A DNA stretch of 33,513 nucleotides from Rhodomicrobium udaipurense JA643. GTDB taxonomy: Bacteria > Pseudomonadota > Alphaproteobacteria > Rhizobiales > Rhodomicrobiaceae. The translations under genes were made by a program, and so were the position numbers. The notes beneath the pieces are model-generated. The model was given only the letters and a program-made list of their open reading frames with translations, did no database searches and had not been told where the DNA came from. This document shows, piece by piece, positions 1 to 11,950 of this stretch. Where the stretch lies: the NCBI RefSeq assembly GCF_000636015.1, contig NZ_JFZJ01000026.1, positions 1 to 33,513 on the forward strand. The letters run 5' to 3'. Every line of letters begins with the position of its first letter. The first letter of the stretch is position 1.

Positions 1-381
1 CATCGGCTTGCCCCAGAGCGAACCGGTGACGAGCGCGAGCAGCGTGAACGTCGCGCCGATGGGCGCCGCCGCCTTCGCCGACACGTCAGCCAGCGGGTGC
101 CGCCAGATGAGATAGCCCGCCGACGAGATGGCGATGATCGTGTAGCACATCATGGCCAGCCACGCGGACGGCACATGGATGAACATGATGCGAACCGTCT
201 CGCCCTGCTGGTAGTCTGGCGGAGCGAGGAACGCGCCCGTCAGGCCGATGGCGAACAGCAGAAGCGTCGCGACCGTAAGCCATGGCAGCACCTTTCCCGA
301 CAGCCGCATGAAGGTTGTCGGATTGGCGAGCGTGGAAAACCACCCCGGCCGTATCGTTTCGGTGTTCGTCAGGTCTGCCAT
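1..381 (-). CDS. ccmC: Heme exporter protein CcmC, 5' part (cut by window edge)
   Basis: This is the N-terminal 127 codons of a membrane protein read leftward from an ATG at 379-381; the rest lies outside the window. The translation begins MADLTNTETIRPGWFS and contains hydrophobic segments around residues 34-50, 70-88 and 105-120. The stretch QGETVRIMFIHVPSAWLAM (residues 58-76) is typical of CcmC, ahead of the family's tryptophan-rich WWD heme-binding region, which is not reached here. In system I cytochrome c maturation, CcmC delivers heme to CcmE at the periplasmic face of the inner membrane. It follows ccmA and ccmB on the same strand with a 34-base gap to ccmB, so it is very likely cotranscribed. 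Identity rests on both translation and context. Confidence 0.9.
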   Translation of the reverse strand, partial: MADLTNTETIRPGWFSTLANPTTFMRLSGKVLPWLTVATLLLFAIGLTGAFLAPPDYQQGETVRIMFIHVPSAWLAMMCYTIIAISSAGYLIWRHPLADVSAKAAAPIGATFTLLALVTGSLWGKPM

Positions 382-415
382 AAGCGTCTCGTCCCCACTT
401 TGTGTCTTATATAAC

Positions 416-1075
416 TCACTCCAAACTCAGGCGAAGGGCAAGTGCAGCGGCAAATGGCATCGCCGCAACCGAAAACAGCGAAAGCGCCCCAAGAAGGAGG
501 ATGCTCTGCGAAAATGCCCCGGCCGCGCCGGACAAGGCTCCGACGCCGAAGATGAGGAAAGGAGCGAAAAGCGGCAGGATCAAGAGCGGCAGCAGCAGCG
601 CGCCGCGCCGAAGCCCCAAAGTCAGCGCCGCGCCCGCGCCCGCGACGAAACTGATGCCGAGCGTGCCGACCGCCAGCGTGGCGAGCAGTTTCGGCACCGC
701 GTCGAGTTCCATATTGAGGAGCAGCCCCGCGAGCGGCGTTACCACGATGAGCGGCACGCAGGTCGTCAGCCAATGCGCGAGGCTTTTCGACGTGGCGATG
801 AGTTCGGCCGGCAGCGGGCCGATGGCGAGCGCGTCGAGCGAGCCGTCGTCGCGGTCCTCCTGAAACAGCGCATCCACCGAAAGCACGGCCGACAGCAGGA
901 ACGAAATCCAGAGGATACCCGGCGCGATGCGCGACAGAAGCGCGAGGTCCGGGCCGAGGCCGAGCGGAATGATCGACACCGCGATGAGATAGAAGCCGAG
1001 CGCGGTCCCGATGGCCGAGCCTTGGCGAAGCGCGAGCGTCAGGTCGCGGGTGAGGAGCGCGAGGAAGGCATTCAT
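416..1075 (-). CDS. ccmB: Heme exporter protein CcmB (ABC membrane subunit)
   Basis: This is a 219-residue, almost wholly hydrophobic protein, the usual CcmB length. It starts MNAFLALLTRDLTLALRQ and carries about six membrane segments. Motifs such as LFQEDRDDGSLDAL (about residues 70-83) match the family. The same frame is open further upstream, but the ATG at 1073-1075 overlaps the ccmA stop by four bases (ATGA-type overlap), which fixes the start and implies translational coupling. CcmB forms the membrane part of the CcmABCD complex, which uses ATP to release holo-CcmE during c-type cytochrome assembly. Confidence 0.93.
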   Translation of the reverse strand: MNAFLALLTRDLTLALRQGSAIGTALGFYLIAVSIIPLGLGPDLALLSRIAPGILWISFLLSAVLSVDALFQEDRDDGSLDALAIGPLPAELIATSKSLAHWLTTCVPLIVVTPLAGLLLNMELDAVPKLLATLAVGTLGISFVAGAGAALTLGLRRGALLLPLLILPLFAPFLIFGVGALSGAAGAFSQSILLLGALSLFSVAAMPFAAALALRLSLE

Positions 1076-1755
1076 GCTGCAAACGCCCGCCCAGGCTTGA
1101 GTTCGAGAACGGTGGCGGCGTCGCCGAGCGCGAGGTCGAGATGCGTCGAGACGAGCGCGATGCCGCCTTGCGCGAGATGATCCCGGATCGCCGTTTCGAG
1201 CCGCCGCGTGGAGGCCGTATCGAGCGAGACTGACGGCTCGTCGAGGAGCCACACCGCGCGCTTTGCCGCGAGTAGCCGCGCGAGGCCGAGGCGCCGCGCC
1301 TGCCCTTGGCTGAGATGGCCCGCGCGATATTCCGCGAGGTCGAGGAGGTCGAACGCTTCGAGCGCGTTCTCGGCAGCCTCCACGTCTTCCGCGCCGGAAT
1401 AGAAACTTTGCCAGAAGCTCACATTCTCGATGACGGTGAGGCGCGGCTTGATGCCATTCGTATGGCCGATGTAATGGAAATGCCCTTCGCCGGTGCCCTG
1501 CCCCTTGTCGTCCGTCACCGCGACGCGACCCGACTCCGCCGGAAGATAGCCCGCGATGGTGCGAAGGAGCGTCGTCTTGCCCGCCCCGTTCGGCCCGCGA
1601 AGGATCAGCGCGCTTCCCGCCTCAACCTTGAACGACAGCGCGGGCACCACGATGCGCCCGCCGCGCTGGCAGGCAAGCCCTTCCGCCGCGAGGCTCGAAA
1701 CGGCCATCGCGCGAGCAGAAGCGGAACCAGAACGGGTGAGCGGGGTAATACTCAC
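1072..1755 (-). CDS. ccmA: Heme exporter ATP-binding protein CcmA
   Basis: This is a small ABC ATPase of up to 227 residues. Visible motifs are Walker A GPNGAGKTT, the signature LSQGQARRLGLARL, Walker B VWLLDEP and a switch histidine in VSTHLDLAL. The FHYIGHTNGIKP stretch is characteristic of CcmA. With CcmB and CcmC it forms the heme-handling ABC complex of cytochrome c maturation. The start is uncertain: ATG at 1753-1755 gives MSITPLTRSG, while ATG at 1705-1707 gives MAVSSLAAEG, closer to the usual family N-terminus. The gene is first in the leftward ccmABC operon and divergent from acnA, with fewer than 100 bases between the two, so their promoters share a short region. Confidence 0.93.
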   Translation of the reverse strand: MSITPLTRSGSASARAMAVSSLAAEGLACQRGGRIVVPALSFKVEAGSALILRGPNGAGKTTLLRTIAGYLPAESGRVAVTDDKGQGTGEGHFHYIGHTNGIKPRLTVIENVSFWQSFYSGAEDVEAAENALEAFDLLDLAEYRAGHLSQGQARRLGLARLLAAKRAVWLLDEPSVSLDTASTRRLETAIRDHLAQGGIALVSTHLDLALGDAATVLELKPGRAFAA

Positions 1756-1775
1756 AAATGAAATTCTCGTGTCGA

Positions 1776-1794
1776 AGGGAGGCCGAACCTCTCT
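1776..1794. other. Small inverted repeat in the ccmA/acnA divergent region
   Basis: AGGGAGG at 1776-1782 can pair with CCTCTCT at 1788-1794 across a five-base loop, with one G-U pair. It lies in the short region between ccmA and acnA and could be a regulator site or a leader hairpin. I see no clear -35/-10 pair for either gene. The repeat may be chance. Confidence 0.2.
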
Positions 1795-1851
1795 TTATGG
1801 TACTCTGCCGCATGCCCACAAGAAGCATTTTCGCACAGATGGAGAATCGCT

Positions 1852-4602
<2,751 letters not shown>

Positions 4603-4924
4603 CCGATTCGCATCACGTTTTCGCGACAAGCCTCGCGCGTTGCGGGGCTTTTTCATGCAATCACGGCAAGATTGTGCGCAACGATCCACGCCCAGCGCGG
4701 AAAACGCATCCGACTGCGACAAAAAAGCCATGTGTTTCGAGTGCGTTACCAAAGTCGTGGGGAGCGACAAAGAAACGCTTGCGACTCCGAAATCCGCCTG
4801 CAACACTTGTCATATATCAAATAGACACAGGCTGGCAGGTGCTCGCAGCTTCAAGAATTTGCGGGCGCAGGCGAAGCATTTTCAAAACCGCCGCCAAGAA
4901 ACGGATGAACCGGGAGTGAGCGCC
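4603..4924. other. Intergenic region between acnA and the zinc-ribbon gene
   Basis: Apart from the terminator at 4628-4653, no gene is supported in these 322 bases. The reading frame of the next gene stays open through part of it, but the translated extension is low-complexity and lacks family features. An A/T-richer patch around 4811-4830 (CATATATCAAATAGACA) may hold the promoter of the zinc-ribbon gene; no convincing -35/-10 pair is visible. Confidence 0.4.
4628..4653 (+). terminator. Intrinsic terminator downstream of acnA
   Basis: AAGCCTCGC (4628-4636) pairs with GCGGGGCTT (4642-4650) over a five-base loop with one G-U pair, and the stem runs directly into a T tract. It lies 26 bases after the acnA stop, as expected for a Rho-independent terminator. 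Confidence 0.75.
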
Positions 4925-5179
4925 ATGGCGCAGAGCACGAAAGCCCCCTTCAATCAATGGGTCGAGACAGCGAACAGCCTCGGCCGCCAGTCCGCCTCCA
5001 GCGTCGCCTGCCCCTGCTGCGGTTCCACCTCGCTCAGCGTGCGCGATGTCGAATACGGCTTCGGCCATGATCGCGGCGTGCAGCGCTACATTTCCTGCGG
5101 CCATTGCGGCGCGTTTACGGGCGTCGCCGTGCGCCATGCTGGCGAGGTCGAAAGCCCCACACTTCGCGCGGCGGAATAG
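4925..5179 (+). CDS. Small zinc-ribbon-like protein of unknown function
   Basis: This is an 84-residue protein beginning MAQSTKAPFNQWVETANSL. Two cysteine knuckles, CPCCG (C29/C32) and CGHCG (C58/C61), are about 26 residues apart and form a probable zinc ribbon; the segment between them is VRDVEYGFGHDRGVQRYIS. The frame is open upstream, but ATG at 4925 is preceded by GGGAG about 10 bases away and gives a sensible N-terminus, so I prefer it. The gene stands alone between two strong terminators, acnA's upstream and its own at 5205. I do not recognise a named family. A role in nucleic acid or protein binding is only an inference from the zinc ribbon. Confidence 0.65.
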   Translation: MAQSTKAPFNQWVETANSLGRQSASSVACPCCGSTSLSVRDVEYGFGHDRGVQRYISCGHCGAFTGVAVRHAGEVESPTLRAAE

Positions 5180-5204
5180 GCGCCGAGATCAATTTCGGAT
5201 GACT

Positions 5205-5232
5205 TGGCCGGGCGTGATCCCCGGCCATTTTT
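5205..5232 (+). terminator. Intrinsic terminator after the zinc-ribbon gene
   Basis: TGGCCGGG (5205-5212) and CCCGGCCA (5220-5227) form a perfect 8-bp stem with a 7-base loop, followed by five Ts. It ends rightward transcription before the convergent ccrM gene. There is no T tract for the opposite direction. Confidence 0.8.
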
Positions 5233-5248
5233 GTTCTATGCGCCGCGC

Positions 5249-6438
<1,190 letters not shown>

Positions 6439-6606
6439 GAGATGGGGAAAGAGGGGAGGGTTTTGCGGGCAATGAGAACAGGGGCGAGGCGGGAAGGCGC
6501 GGTGCTATCCCCCTCGACCCACTTTGGAAGCGAAGCGGGCCAACCTCCGTGAATCAATTTTCACCTTCCGCACCACCAACCTGCGCATGACCAGCTTCGC
6601 TCATGC

Positions 6607-6633
6607 ATCATCATTTATGATTTTTTTGATGAT
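6607..6633. repeat. AT-rich inverted repeat before the orphan gene
   Basis: ATCATCA (6607-6613) and TGATGAT (6627-6633) are perfect inverted copies separated by 13 mostly T/A bases. They sit 24 bases upstream of the TTG start of the AT-rich gene. This could be an operator or a leader hairpin, or simply reflect the low-complexity AT sequence. Confidence 0.25.
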
Positions 6634-6657
6634 TGCTGCTGGCACCCGGAGATAAAC

Positions 6658-7365
6658 TTGGGATATCCATCGACTGCCGAAGACATTCAGGAACGGCTCG
6701 ATTCAAATCTCATTTTGGGCGAACTGAAAAATTTTGAAGATCGACAGAAAGATAGGTTGCAACAAGGAACGCTTACAGAAGCAAACCTTCGTCAAGAGGT
6801 AAAAATACTAAAAGAGCGAATTTTAGAACCTCTCCGGTCGATTGAACGCAAGGCAGGAGAGGATGGTCTTAGTCTCGGAAATCAGCTACTTCAATTCCAG
6901 ATGGGGATAATGGAGGCGTCCGCATGCATAACGCGTCTCCGTAAAAAAATTGACCCACAACTCAGTTCAGATAATAACGCAGAAGACCTATCGGATATTA
7001 TTGATAGATTTATTAAACAGTATCGAATTATGCTTGATGTTCTCGTTGCCACTACTCGACAACTAAGTCAAGAAAACATAAGCACGATTATGCATATAAA
7101 GTCCTACTGCGAACGCGACATTTCGAATATCAAACAGCTTGCAAAAACGCTTAGGAGCCGAGAGGAAGGTATCGCACGATTGTATGAGCACAACAAAGTA
7201 CTTGAAAAGGAGCTAGAAAAAATAACTTACCCAGAAAGATTTGGACTAAGCGCCTCTGAATACGATAATTGGAACGCCTACACTCGCGATAAACTCGGTT
7301 CTACCTCACAAACAAACATTTCACGAACGCGCAAACCGGCGAAGAAGCTTGCAGGTCGTCAATAA
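6658..7365 (+). CDS. AT-rich orphan gene, predicted helical/coiled-coil protein
   Basis: This 235-residue protein is not recognised. It uses a TTG start (MGYPSTAEDIQERL) preceded by GGAG at 6648-6651. No ATG or GTG was found in frame just upstream. The sequence is rich in E, K, L, Q and R, and long stretches (residues 20-75 and 150-195) have heptad-like spacing suggesting coiled coils. There is no signal peptide or membrane segment. Codon use is markedly AT-rich (many AAA, ATA, AAT, ATT and GAA codons), unlike every neighbour, which points to recent acquisition. The C-terminus is basic (SRTRKPAKKLAGRQ) and could contact nucleic acid. The gene stands alone between ccrM (divergent) and the convergent rimB-rimK fusion. 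Confidence 0.7.
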   Translation: MGYPSTAEDIQERLDSNLILGELKNFEDRQKDRLQQGTLTEANLRQEVKILKERILEPLRSIERKAGEDGLSLGNQLLQFQMGIMEASACITRLRKKIDPQLSSDNNAEDLSDIIDRFIKQYRIMLDVLVATTRQLSQENISTIMHIKSYCERDISNIKQLAKTLRSREEGIARLYEHNKVLEKELEKITYPERFGLSASEYDNWNAYTRDKLGSTSQTNISRTRKPAKKLAGRQ

Positions 7366-7469
7366 CCGCGTCCATTCCGGTCATCTCAGTTCCTAGCTCG
7401 AACTCAAGCGACCTAGGCAAGCAATTTACGCCATGGCTGCTAACCCACCTTGCCACCTATGCTCATAGC

Positions 7470-8852
7470 CTAAGCCGCCTTCTTCATCCGCGGCCGCGTG
7501 CCGAAACTGCGCTGCTCGATATAGTCGAGCACGAGGCCAGCCACGTCGACGCCGGTCGTGCGTTCGACGCCCTCGAGACCGGGCGAGGAATTCACCTCCA
7601 GCAGCAGCGGCCCCTTGGACGAGCGCAAGATGTCCACGCCCGCGAATTTCAGCCCCAACCGGTGCGCGGCCTTGATCGCGAGCTTGCGCTCTTCGGCGGT
7701 GAGCTTCGCCTCGAAGGCAAGGCCGCCCTTGTGAAGGTTCGCGCGGAATTCGTCGCCCGCCGCGCGGCGCACCATGGCCGCGATCACCTTGCCGTCAAGC
7801 ACGATGCAGCGCAGATCCTGCCCCGCCGCCTCGGAGATGAATTGCTGCACGAGGAAGCTCGTCTCGGCGCTACGCAGCGCGTCGATCAGCGACACGGCCG
7901 ACTTGCGGTTCTCCGCGAGCACCACGCCTTTGCCTTGCGACGATTGCAGGAGCTTGATGACGAGCGGCGCGCCGCCGACCATCTTGATGAGGTCGTCGGT
8001 GTCGTGATGCGAGCTTGCGAACGCCGTGTCAGGCATCGGCAGCTTGTGCATCGCGAGAAGCTGATGCGCGAAAAGCTTATCGCGGCTCTGCACGATGGAT
8101 TGCGCGGAATTGAGCACGCACGCGCCCGTCATCTCGAATTGGCGCACGACGGCGGTGCCGTAGGCGGTGATCGACGCGCCGATACGCGGGATGACGAAAT
8201 CGTAGTCGGGCAGCGTCTTGCCTTCGTAATGGACCGCGCTCGCGATGGACTTGATGTTCATGTAGCAGCGCAGCGTGTTGATCGGCTCGATCACATGATC
8301 GCGCTTCTCGGTTTCCTCGATGAGGCGGCGGTTCGAGAAATTGCCGGGCTCCATTGTCAGGAGCGCAATGCGAAGCGAACGCTTCTTCGGCTTGCCGGCC
8401 TGCTCGCCATAGACGTCGTAGGAAAGCTGCGCCTGACGATATTCCGACCATGGCAGGATGGTGGCCGACGCGCCTTCGAGGGCCGTGCGGCCGAGAAGCA
8501 TGCGATGCGCCATGGTGTAGCGGTTCGAGAGCGAAATCTCGATCGGCCATTCGCGGTCGCCGATCTTGATCGGCGTTTCGATGATGAAGCGGTTTTCGGC
8601 CTGGCCGTTCGAGCTTCGCACCATGCGCCGGTCGACGATCTTTGCCGTGCACCAGATCTCGATATCGTCGCTGTAATCGGCGGGATGGACGCCGAAGCGG
8701 ACGCGGGGCGCATCGATCGGACCGAAGGTTTCGATCGAAAAGGCGTGCAATGCGGAGGTGCGCGCGCCCGTGTCGATCTTGGCCTTCACCGCAGGCAGCC
8801 CCAGTTCGGGAAGCGCAACCCATTCGCGCCAGCCTAAAACGAACGGCTCCAT
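7470..8852 (-). CDS. rimK: RimB-RimK fusion: retropepsin-like protease domain plus S6 glutamate ligase
   Basis: This 460-residue protein joins two families. Residues about 5-135 match the RimB family (originally called ATP-dependent zinc protease, now seen as retropepsin-like). The catalytic-type motif is AKIDTGARTSALHA (D27-T-G-A), with RMLLGRTAL at 117-125. Residues about 158-450 are RimK, the ATP-grasp ligase that adds glutamates to the C-terminus of ribosomal protein S6. Visible motifs include LLQSSQGKGV, DLRCIVLDGKVIAAMVR, NLHKGG and EVNSSPGLEGVERTTG (419-434). In gammaproteobacteria RimB and RimK are separate proteins; RimB trims and stimulates RimK products. Here both activities may sit in one chain. 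ATG at 8850-8852 follows GGAGAAGG. No rimA homologue is adjacent. Confidence 0.9.
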   Translation of the reverse strand: MEPFVLGWREWVALPELGLPAVKAKIDTGARTSALHAFSIETFGPIDAPRVRFGVHPADYSDDIEIWCTAKIVDRRMVRSSNGQAENRFIIETPIKIGDREWPIEISLSNRYTMAHRMLLGRTALEGASATILPWSEYRQAQLSYDVYGEQAGKPKKRSLRIALLTMEPGNFSNRRLIEETEKRDHVIEPINTLRCYMNIKSIASAVHYEGKTLPDYDFVIPRIGASITAYGTAVVRQFEMTGACVLNSAQSIVQSRDKLFAHQLLAMHKLPMPDTAFASSHHDTDDLIKMVGGAPLVIKLLQSSQGKGVVLAENRKSAVSLIDALRSAETSFLVQQFISEAAGQDLRCIVLDGKVIAAMVRRAAGDEFRANLHKGGLAFEAKLTAEERKLAIKAAHRLGLKFAGVDILRSSKGPLLLEVNSSPGLEGVERTTGVDVAGLVLDYIEQRSFGTRPRMKKAA

Positions 8853-9342
8853 CGAAACCTTCTCCGGTTATGAGAATTGGTTGCTGTCTGTATTTTATAT
8901 CAACGACCTGCGCCAGGCGCTGCACGGTCTTTCGACCGGGAGGAGAGCGCTCGGACTAACGCTGCGTGCTTGTCACTTGTTCCGCGAATCGTCTCTGCCT
9001 GGAATGCTAAGTAAGTCAGGCTGCGGTTTTATGACAAAAAGGAAAAGGCTTGCTTCCATCGCCGGGATCCTCTCTCTTCCTTATCAACATCGCGGAACCC
9101 GACCGCGTTTCTCTCGCACCTTGGAAACCACGACACTCACCGTGAAAAGTTGTGTCGCGATTTGGCGGAATCGTCCAGTGGCGCGCTTTTTTACGGCAAA
9201 GACCAGCGGCATCGTGTCTTTTGCGCAACTTTGACAAATTCCGGTCGGACAAATGGCGCAGCCATATCGCGCGACACCGGCCCGGGCGCGTGACAGCGAC
9301 TTCGCTCGCGGGCGCTTTCATCCACGCCAGAGGGAGAAGCCA
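8853..9342. other. Divergent intergenic region between rimB-rimK and the response regulator
   Basis: No protein or RNA gene is supported in these 490 bases. In the rimB-rimK leader there is a short hairpin, CGGTC (8925-8929) with GACCG (8934-8938), which on the transcribed minus strand has a GAAA tetraloop. A minus-strand TATATAAAATA (8891-8901) could be a -10 for that gene, but no good -35 is visible. Rightward, a TTGACA at 9231-9236 lacks a matching -10. Two GANTC sites occur at 8986-8990 and 9168-9172. AGGGAGAAG at 9330-9338 is the ribosome binding site of the response regulator. Confidence 0.4.
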
Positions 9343-10062
9343 ATGGACACATCAACTCATATTCTCGTCGTCGACGATCACAAGGACATCCGCGACCTTC
9401 TCGCGAAATTCCTCGTCAAGCATGGCATGCGCGTGACGGTCGCGGCCGATGCGGCGGAGGCGCGGCGTCATTTGAAGGCCGGCGCGTTCGACCTGCTCGT
9501 GCTGGATATCATGATGCCCGGCGAGGATGGGATTTCGCTCTGTCGCGATATTCGTGACAGCAACAGCGCTCCCATTATCTTCCTTACGGCCGTGGCGGAA
9601 GATACCGACCGCATCATTGGTCTGGAACTCGGCGCGGACGATTACGTCACGAAGCCGTTCAACCCGCGCGAACTCCTCGCGCGCATCCGCGCCGTGATCC
9701 GCCGCGCGCAGAGCATGCCGCCGAGCCGCGACACGCCGCCCGGCGAGCGGATCAAGTTCGGGCAATTCCTCTTCGACGCCGACCGGCGCGAACTCATCGA
9801 CGGCAACCAGATGGTCACGCCCCTCTCCTACGGCGAGCATCTGCTGCTCGCGGCCTTCCTGCACCGGCCGAACGTGGTGCTGACGCGCGACCAGCTCCTC
9901 GACATCACGCGCGGGCGCGCGGCCAATCTGTTCGACCGCAGCATCGACAATCAGGTGAGCCGTCTTCGCCGCAAGATCGAGGAAGATCCGAAAGACCCGA
10001 AGATCATCCAGACGATCTGGGGCGGCGGGTACAAATTCGTCGGCACGGTTGAGCGCGTGTAA
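9343..10062 (+). CDS. OmpR-family two-component response regulator
   Basis: This 239-residue protein has an N-terminal receiver domain (phospho-acceptor D55 in LLVLDIMMPGEDG, acidic pair D11-D12, T82, K104 in YVTKPF). It is followed by a winged-helix DNA-binding domain (about 140-235) ending VSRLRRKIEEDPKDPKIIQTIWGGGYKFVG, typical of OmpR/PhoB. The frame is open further upstream, but ATG at 9343 follows a strong AGGGAGAAG and gives the standard start MDTSTHILVVDDH. The stop codon overlaps the kinase start by one base (TAATG), so the pair is translationally coupled. The signal and target genes are unknown; it resembles the OmpR/EnvZ group. Confidence 0.94.
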   Translation: MDTSTHILVVDDHKDIRDLLAKFLVKHGMRVTVAADAAEARRHLKAGAFDLLVLDIMMPGEDGISLCRDIRDSNSAPIIFLTAVAEDTDRIIGLELGADDYVTKPFNPRELLARIRAVIRRAQSMPPSRDTPPGERIKFGQFLFDADRRELIDGNQMVTPLSYGEHLLLAAFLHRPNVVLTRDQLLDITRGRAANLFDRSIDNQVSRLRRKIEEDPKDPKIIQTIWGGGYKFVGTVERV

Positions 10063-11507
10063 TGCGAATTTTCCCGAAAAGTCTGAAGGGTCAGCTCGTC
10101 GTGCTCGCAATCGCGGGGTTGATCCTGGCGCAAGCCGTGGGGTATGTCGTCATCATCCGCGACCAGCAGTCCCGCATGATGAAAGACTGGCTCAGCGGCA
10201 TTTTCGCGCGAGTCGAAACCGTGGCGGATATCGTCGACACCACGCCGTCGCAATATCACGACACCATCCTCAAGGCGGCAAATTCGCCTGTCGTTCTGTT
10301 TGCCATCGACGATGAGGCCGTTGCGCGAGAGACAGCCGGCGATGCGGAGCTTGAGCCTTCCGGCGCGCGCGAAATATTCGGAAACCGGGCTCACAAGGTG
10401 GTCGTCGCTTATTACGATCCGTTCCGCGCGGAATTTCGTCTCGGAACGTTGGCGCGCGGTTTCGAGCGGGCTTATGAACGCCTGCACGGGGCGAGCGGCA
10501 AGAAGAGCGCATCCGAATATCCCGTTTACGCGCACATTTCGGTGCCGCTCGAAAAGGGCGCATGGCTGAATGTCGCCGTAAGGCCTCGCGGCGCGCCGAC
10601 GCACGCGCCCACGCTGTTCGTTCAGTTTGTCATCATGGCCGCCATCGGCGCATTCGGCATCATGTTCATCATGATCCGCGTCGTGCGCCCGCTGAAGGAA
10701 CTTGCGGACGCGGCCACAGCCCTCGGCAGGCGCGAATACACCGCGAAGATCGAGGAAAAGGGCCCGACGGAAGTCGTCGAGACGATCCGCGCCTTCAACG
10801 ACATGCAGGACAAGCTCTGCACCTTCATGCAGGAGCGGACGAAGATGCTGGCGGCGCTCAGCCATGACCTTCGCACGCCGATCACGAGTCTGCGGCTTCG
10901 CGCCGAGTTCATCGAAGACGACGAGATGCGCCGGAAAATCCTCCAGACGCTGGCCGAAATGTTCCAGATGACGGAATCCGCGCTCGCCTATGCCAAGGGC
11001 GGCGAACTGGAGGAGTTGGAAGAATCGCGGCTCGTGGATGTCGGCGCGCTCGTTTCGTCGGTCTGCGCGGACCTCGCGGACATGGGCGCTCCCGTCGAAT
11101 GCAGCGACACGCCGAGCTTCAGCCTCCATTGTCGCGCCTTCGCTCTGAAGCGCGCGCTTCGCAACATCGTGGTGAACGCGGTCGCCTATGGCACCCACGC
11201 GCGCGTGACCACGCAACTGGCGGGCAACGAAGCCTTGATCGTGGTCGAGGACGACGGTCCCGGCATCCCGGAAGACGACATGGAAAAGGTCTTCTCGCCT
11301 TTCGTCCGCCTCGAAAATTCCCGAAACGCCGACACGGGCGGCATGGGGCTCGGGCTTGCGATCGCGCGCGGCATCGCGCGGTTCCATGGCGGCGACGTCA
11401 TCCTGAAAAACCGACCGGAAGGCGGGCTTCGCGTCACCATCGCCCTGCCTGGCGCCTCGGTCATCGGGAAGCCGTCAACAGCTCAGTTGGAGCCCGCGAA
11501 GGTTTAG
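10062..11507 (+). CDS. Two-component sensor histidine kinase (EnvZ-like)
   Basis: This 481-residue inner-membrane kinase has a first membrane segment at about residues 12-33 and a periplasmic sensor region at about 34-183. A second membrane segment lies at about 184-206, followed by HAMP (about 207-258) and the phospho-acceptor box with H268 in ALSHDLRTPITSLRLRAEF. The HATPase domain carries an N-box (NIVVNAVAYGT), G1 EDDGPGIP and G2 GGMGLGLAIARG. It starts on the last base of the response-regulator stop and is clearly its partner. The periplasmic domain is about 150 residues with no recognised sensor fold, so the stimulus is unknown. Confidence 0.93.
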   Translation: MRIFPKSLKGQLVVLAIAGLILAQAVGYVVIIRDQQSRMMKDWLSGIFARVETVADIVDTTPSQYHDTILKAANSPVVLFAIDDEAVARETAGDAELEPSGAREIFGNRAHKVVVAYYDPFRAEFRLGTLARGFERAYERLHGASGKKSASEYPVYAHISVPLEKGAWLNVAVRPRGAPTHAPTLFVQFVIMAAIGAFGIMFIMIRVVRPLKELADAATALGRREYTAKIEEKGPTEVVETIRAFNDMQDKLCTFMQERTKMLAALSHDLRTPITSLRLRAEFIEDDEMRRKILQTLAEMFQMTESALAYAKGGELEELEESRLVDVGALVSSVCADLADMGAPVECSDTPSFSLHCRAFALKRALRNIVVNAVAYGTHARVTTQLAGNEALIVVEDDGPGIPEDDMEKVFSPFVRLENSRNADTGGMGLGLAIARGIARFHGGDVILKNRPEGGLRVTIALPGASVIGKPSTAQLEPAKV

Positions 11508-11623
11508 CTGACAAGAGGGCGCGCGGCAGCCATTCGATGGCGCTTCGCGCCTTCGCGCCTCACGCTTGGCATAAGCGTCGCGTGCGATAAGCAGCGGCGC
11601 TTGCAGTCTGCCACGAAGAGGAT

Positions 11624-11950
11624 GTGATGTACCAGTTTGCTTATTCTTTCATCTGCGAGGAGCCGACCTCGCAGGATGTTCCAACCGCGCGCAAACTGGC
11701 AGACGCCGTGGAATTGTTCGACGCCACGAACGGCACCGCGATGCCTCAGCATCATCGTCACGAGGCCTTGTCCGAATTCCGCCGGATCTGGGTTGCCGTC
11801 GCAGACCAATTTCCCGCTGGCGGGCCGGAAGCGCGGCACGATGCGGCAGAGGTCAAGACCGCAATCCTCGAAGAGGTAGAGCGCCGCCGTTTCTCGCGCG
11901 CGCAGAAGATGCTTGCCTCCCGTTTTTTTTCAGGGAGCGGGGTCCAATGA
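11624..11950 (+). CDS. Unknown small protein, very weak FlaF-like resemblance
   Basis: This is a 108-residue soluble protein starting MMYQFAYSFICEEPTSQDV, rich in charged residues and predicted helical. The N-terminal YQFAYS, the central ALSEFRRIWVAVADQF and the overall size are faintly reminiscent of the flagellin-synthesis regulator FlaF. There are no flagellar genes nearby and the conserved FlaF C-terminus is absent, so I do not assign it. Two adjacent ATG codons occur at the start (11624 and 11627), with AAGAGG a few bases upstream. It overlaps the next gene by four bases (ATGA), indicating coupling, and follows the two-component pair by 116 bases. Confidence 0.6.
   Translation: MMYQFAYSFICEEPTSQDVPTARKLADAVELFDATNGTAMPQHHRHEALSEFRRIWVAVADQFPAGGPEARHDAAEVKTAILEEVERRRFSRAQKMLASRFFSGSGVQ

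Noticed and set aside
248..1180. Long rightward ORF of 310 codons opposite ccmB/ccmA
   Set aside because: It is antisense to well-identified ccm genes, and its translation is arginine-rich and without family features, a typical high-GC shadow frame.
9231..9260. TTGACA at 9231 as a promoter for the response regulator
   Set aside because: No -10 element lies at a suitable distance downstream.
9951..11387. 478-codon leftward ORF opposite the histidine kinase
   Set aside because: It is antisense to a complete kinase with all expected motifs; a shadow frame.
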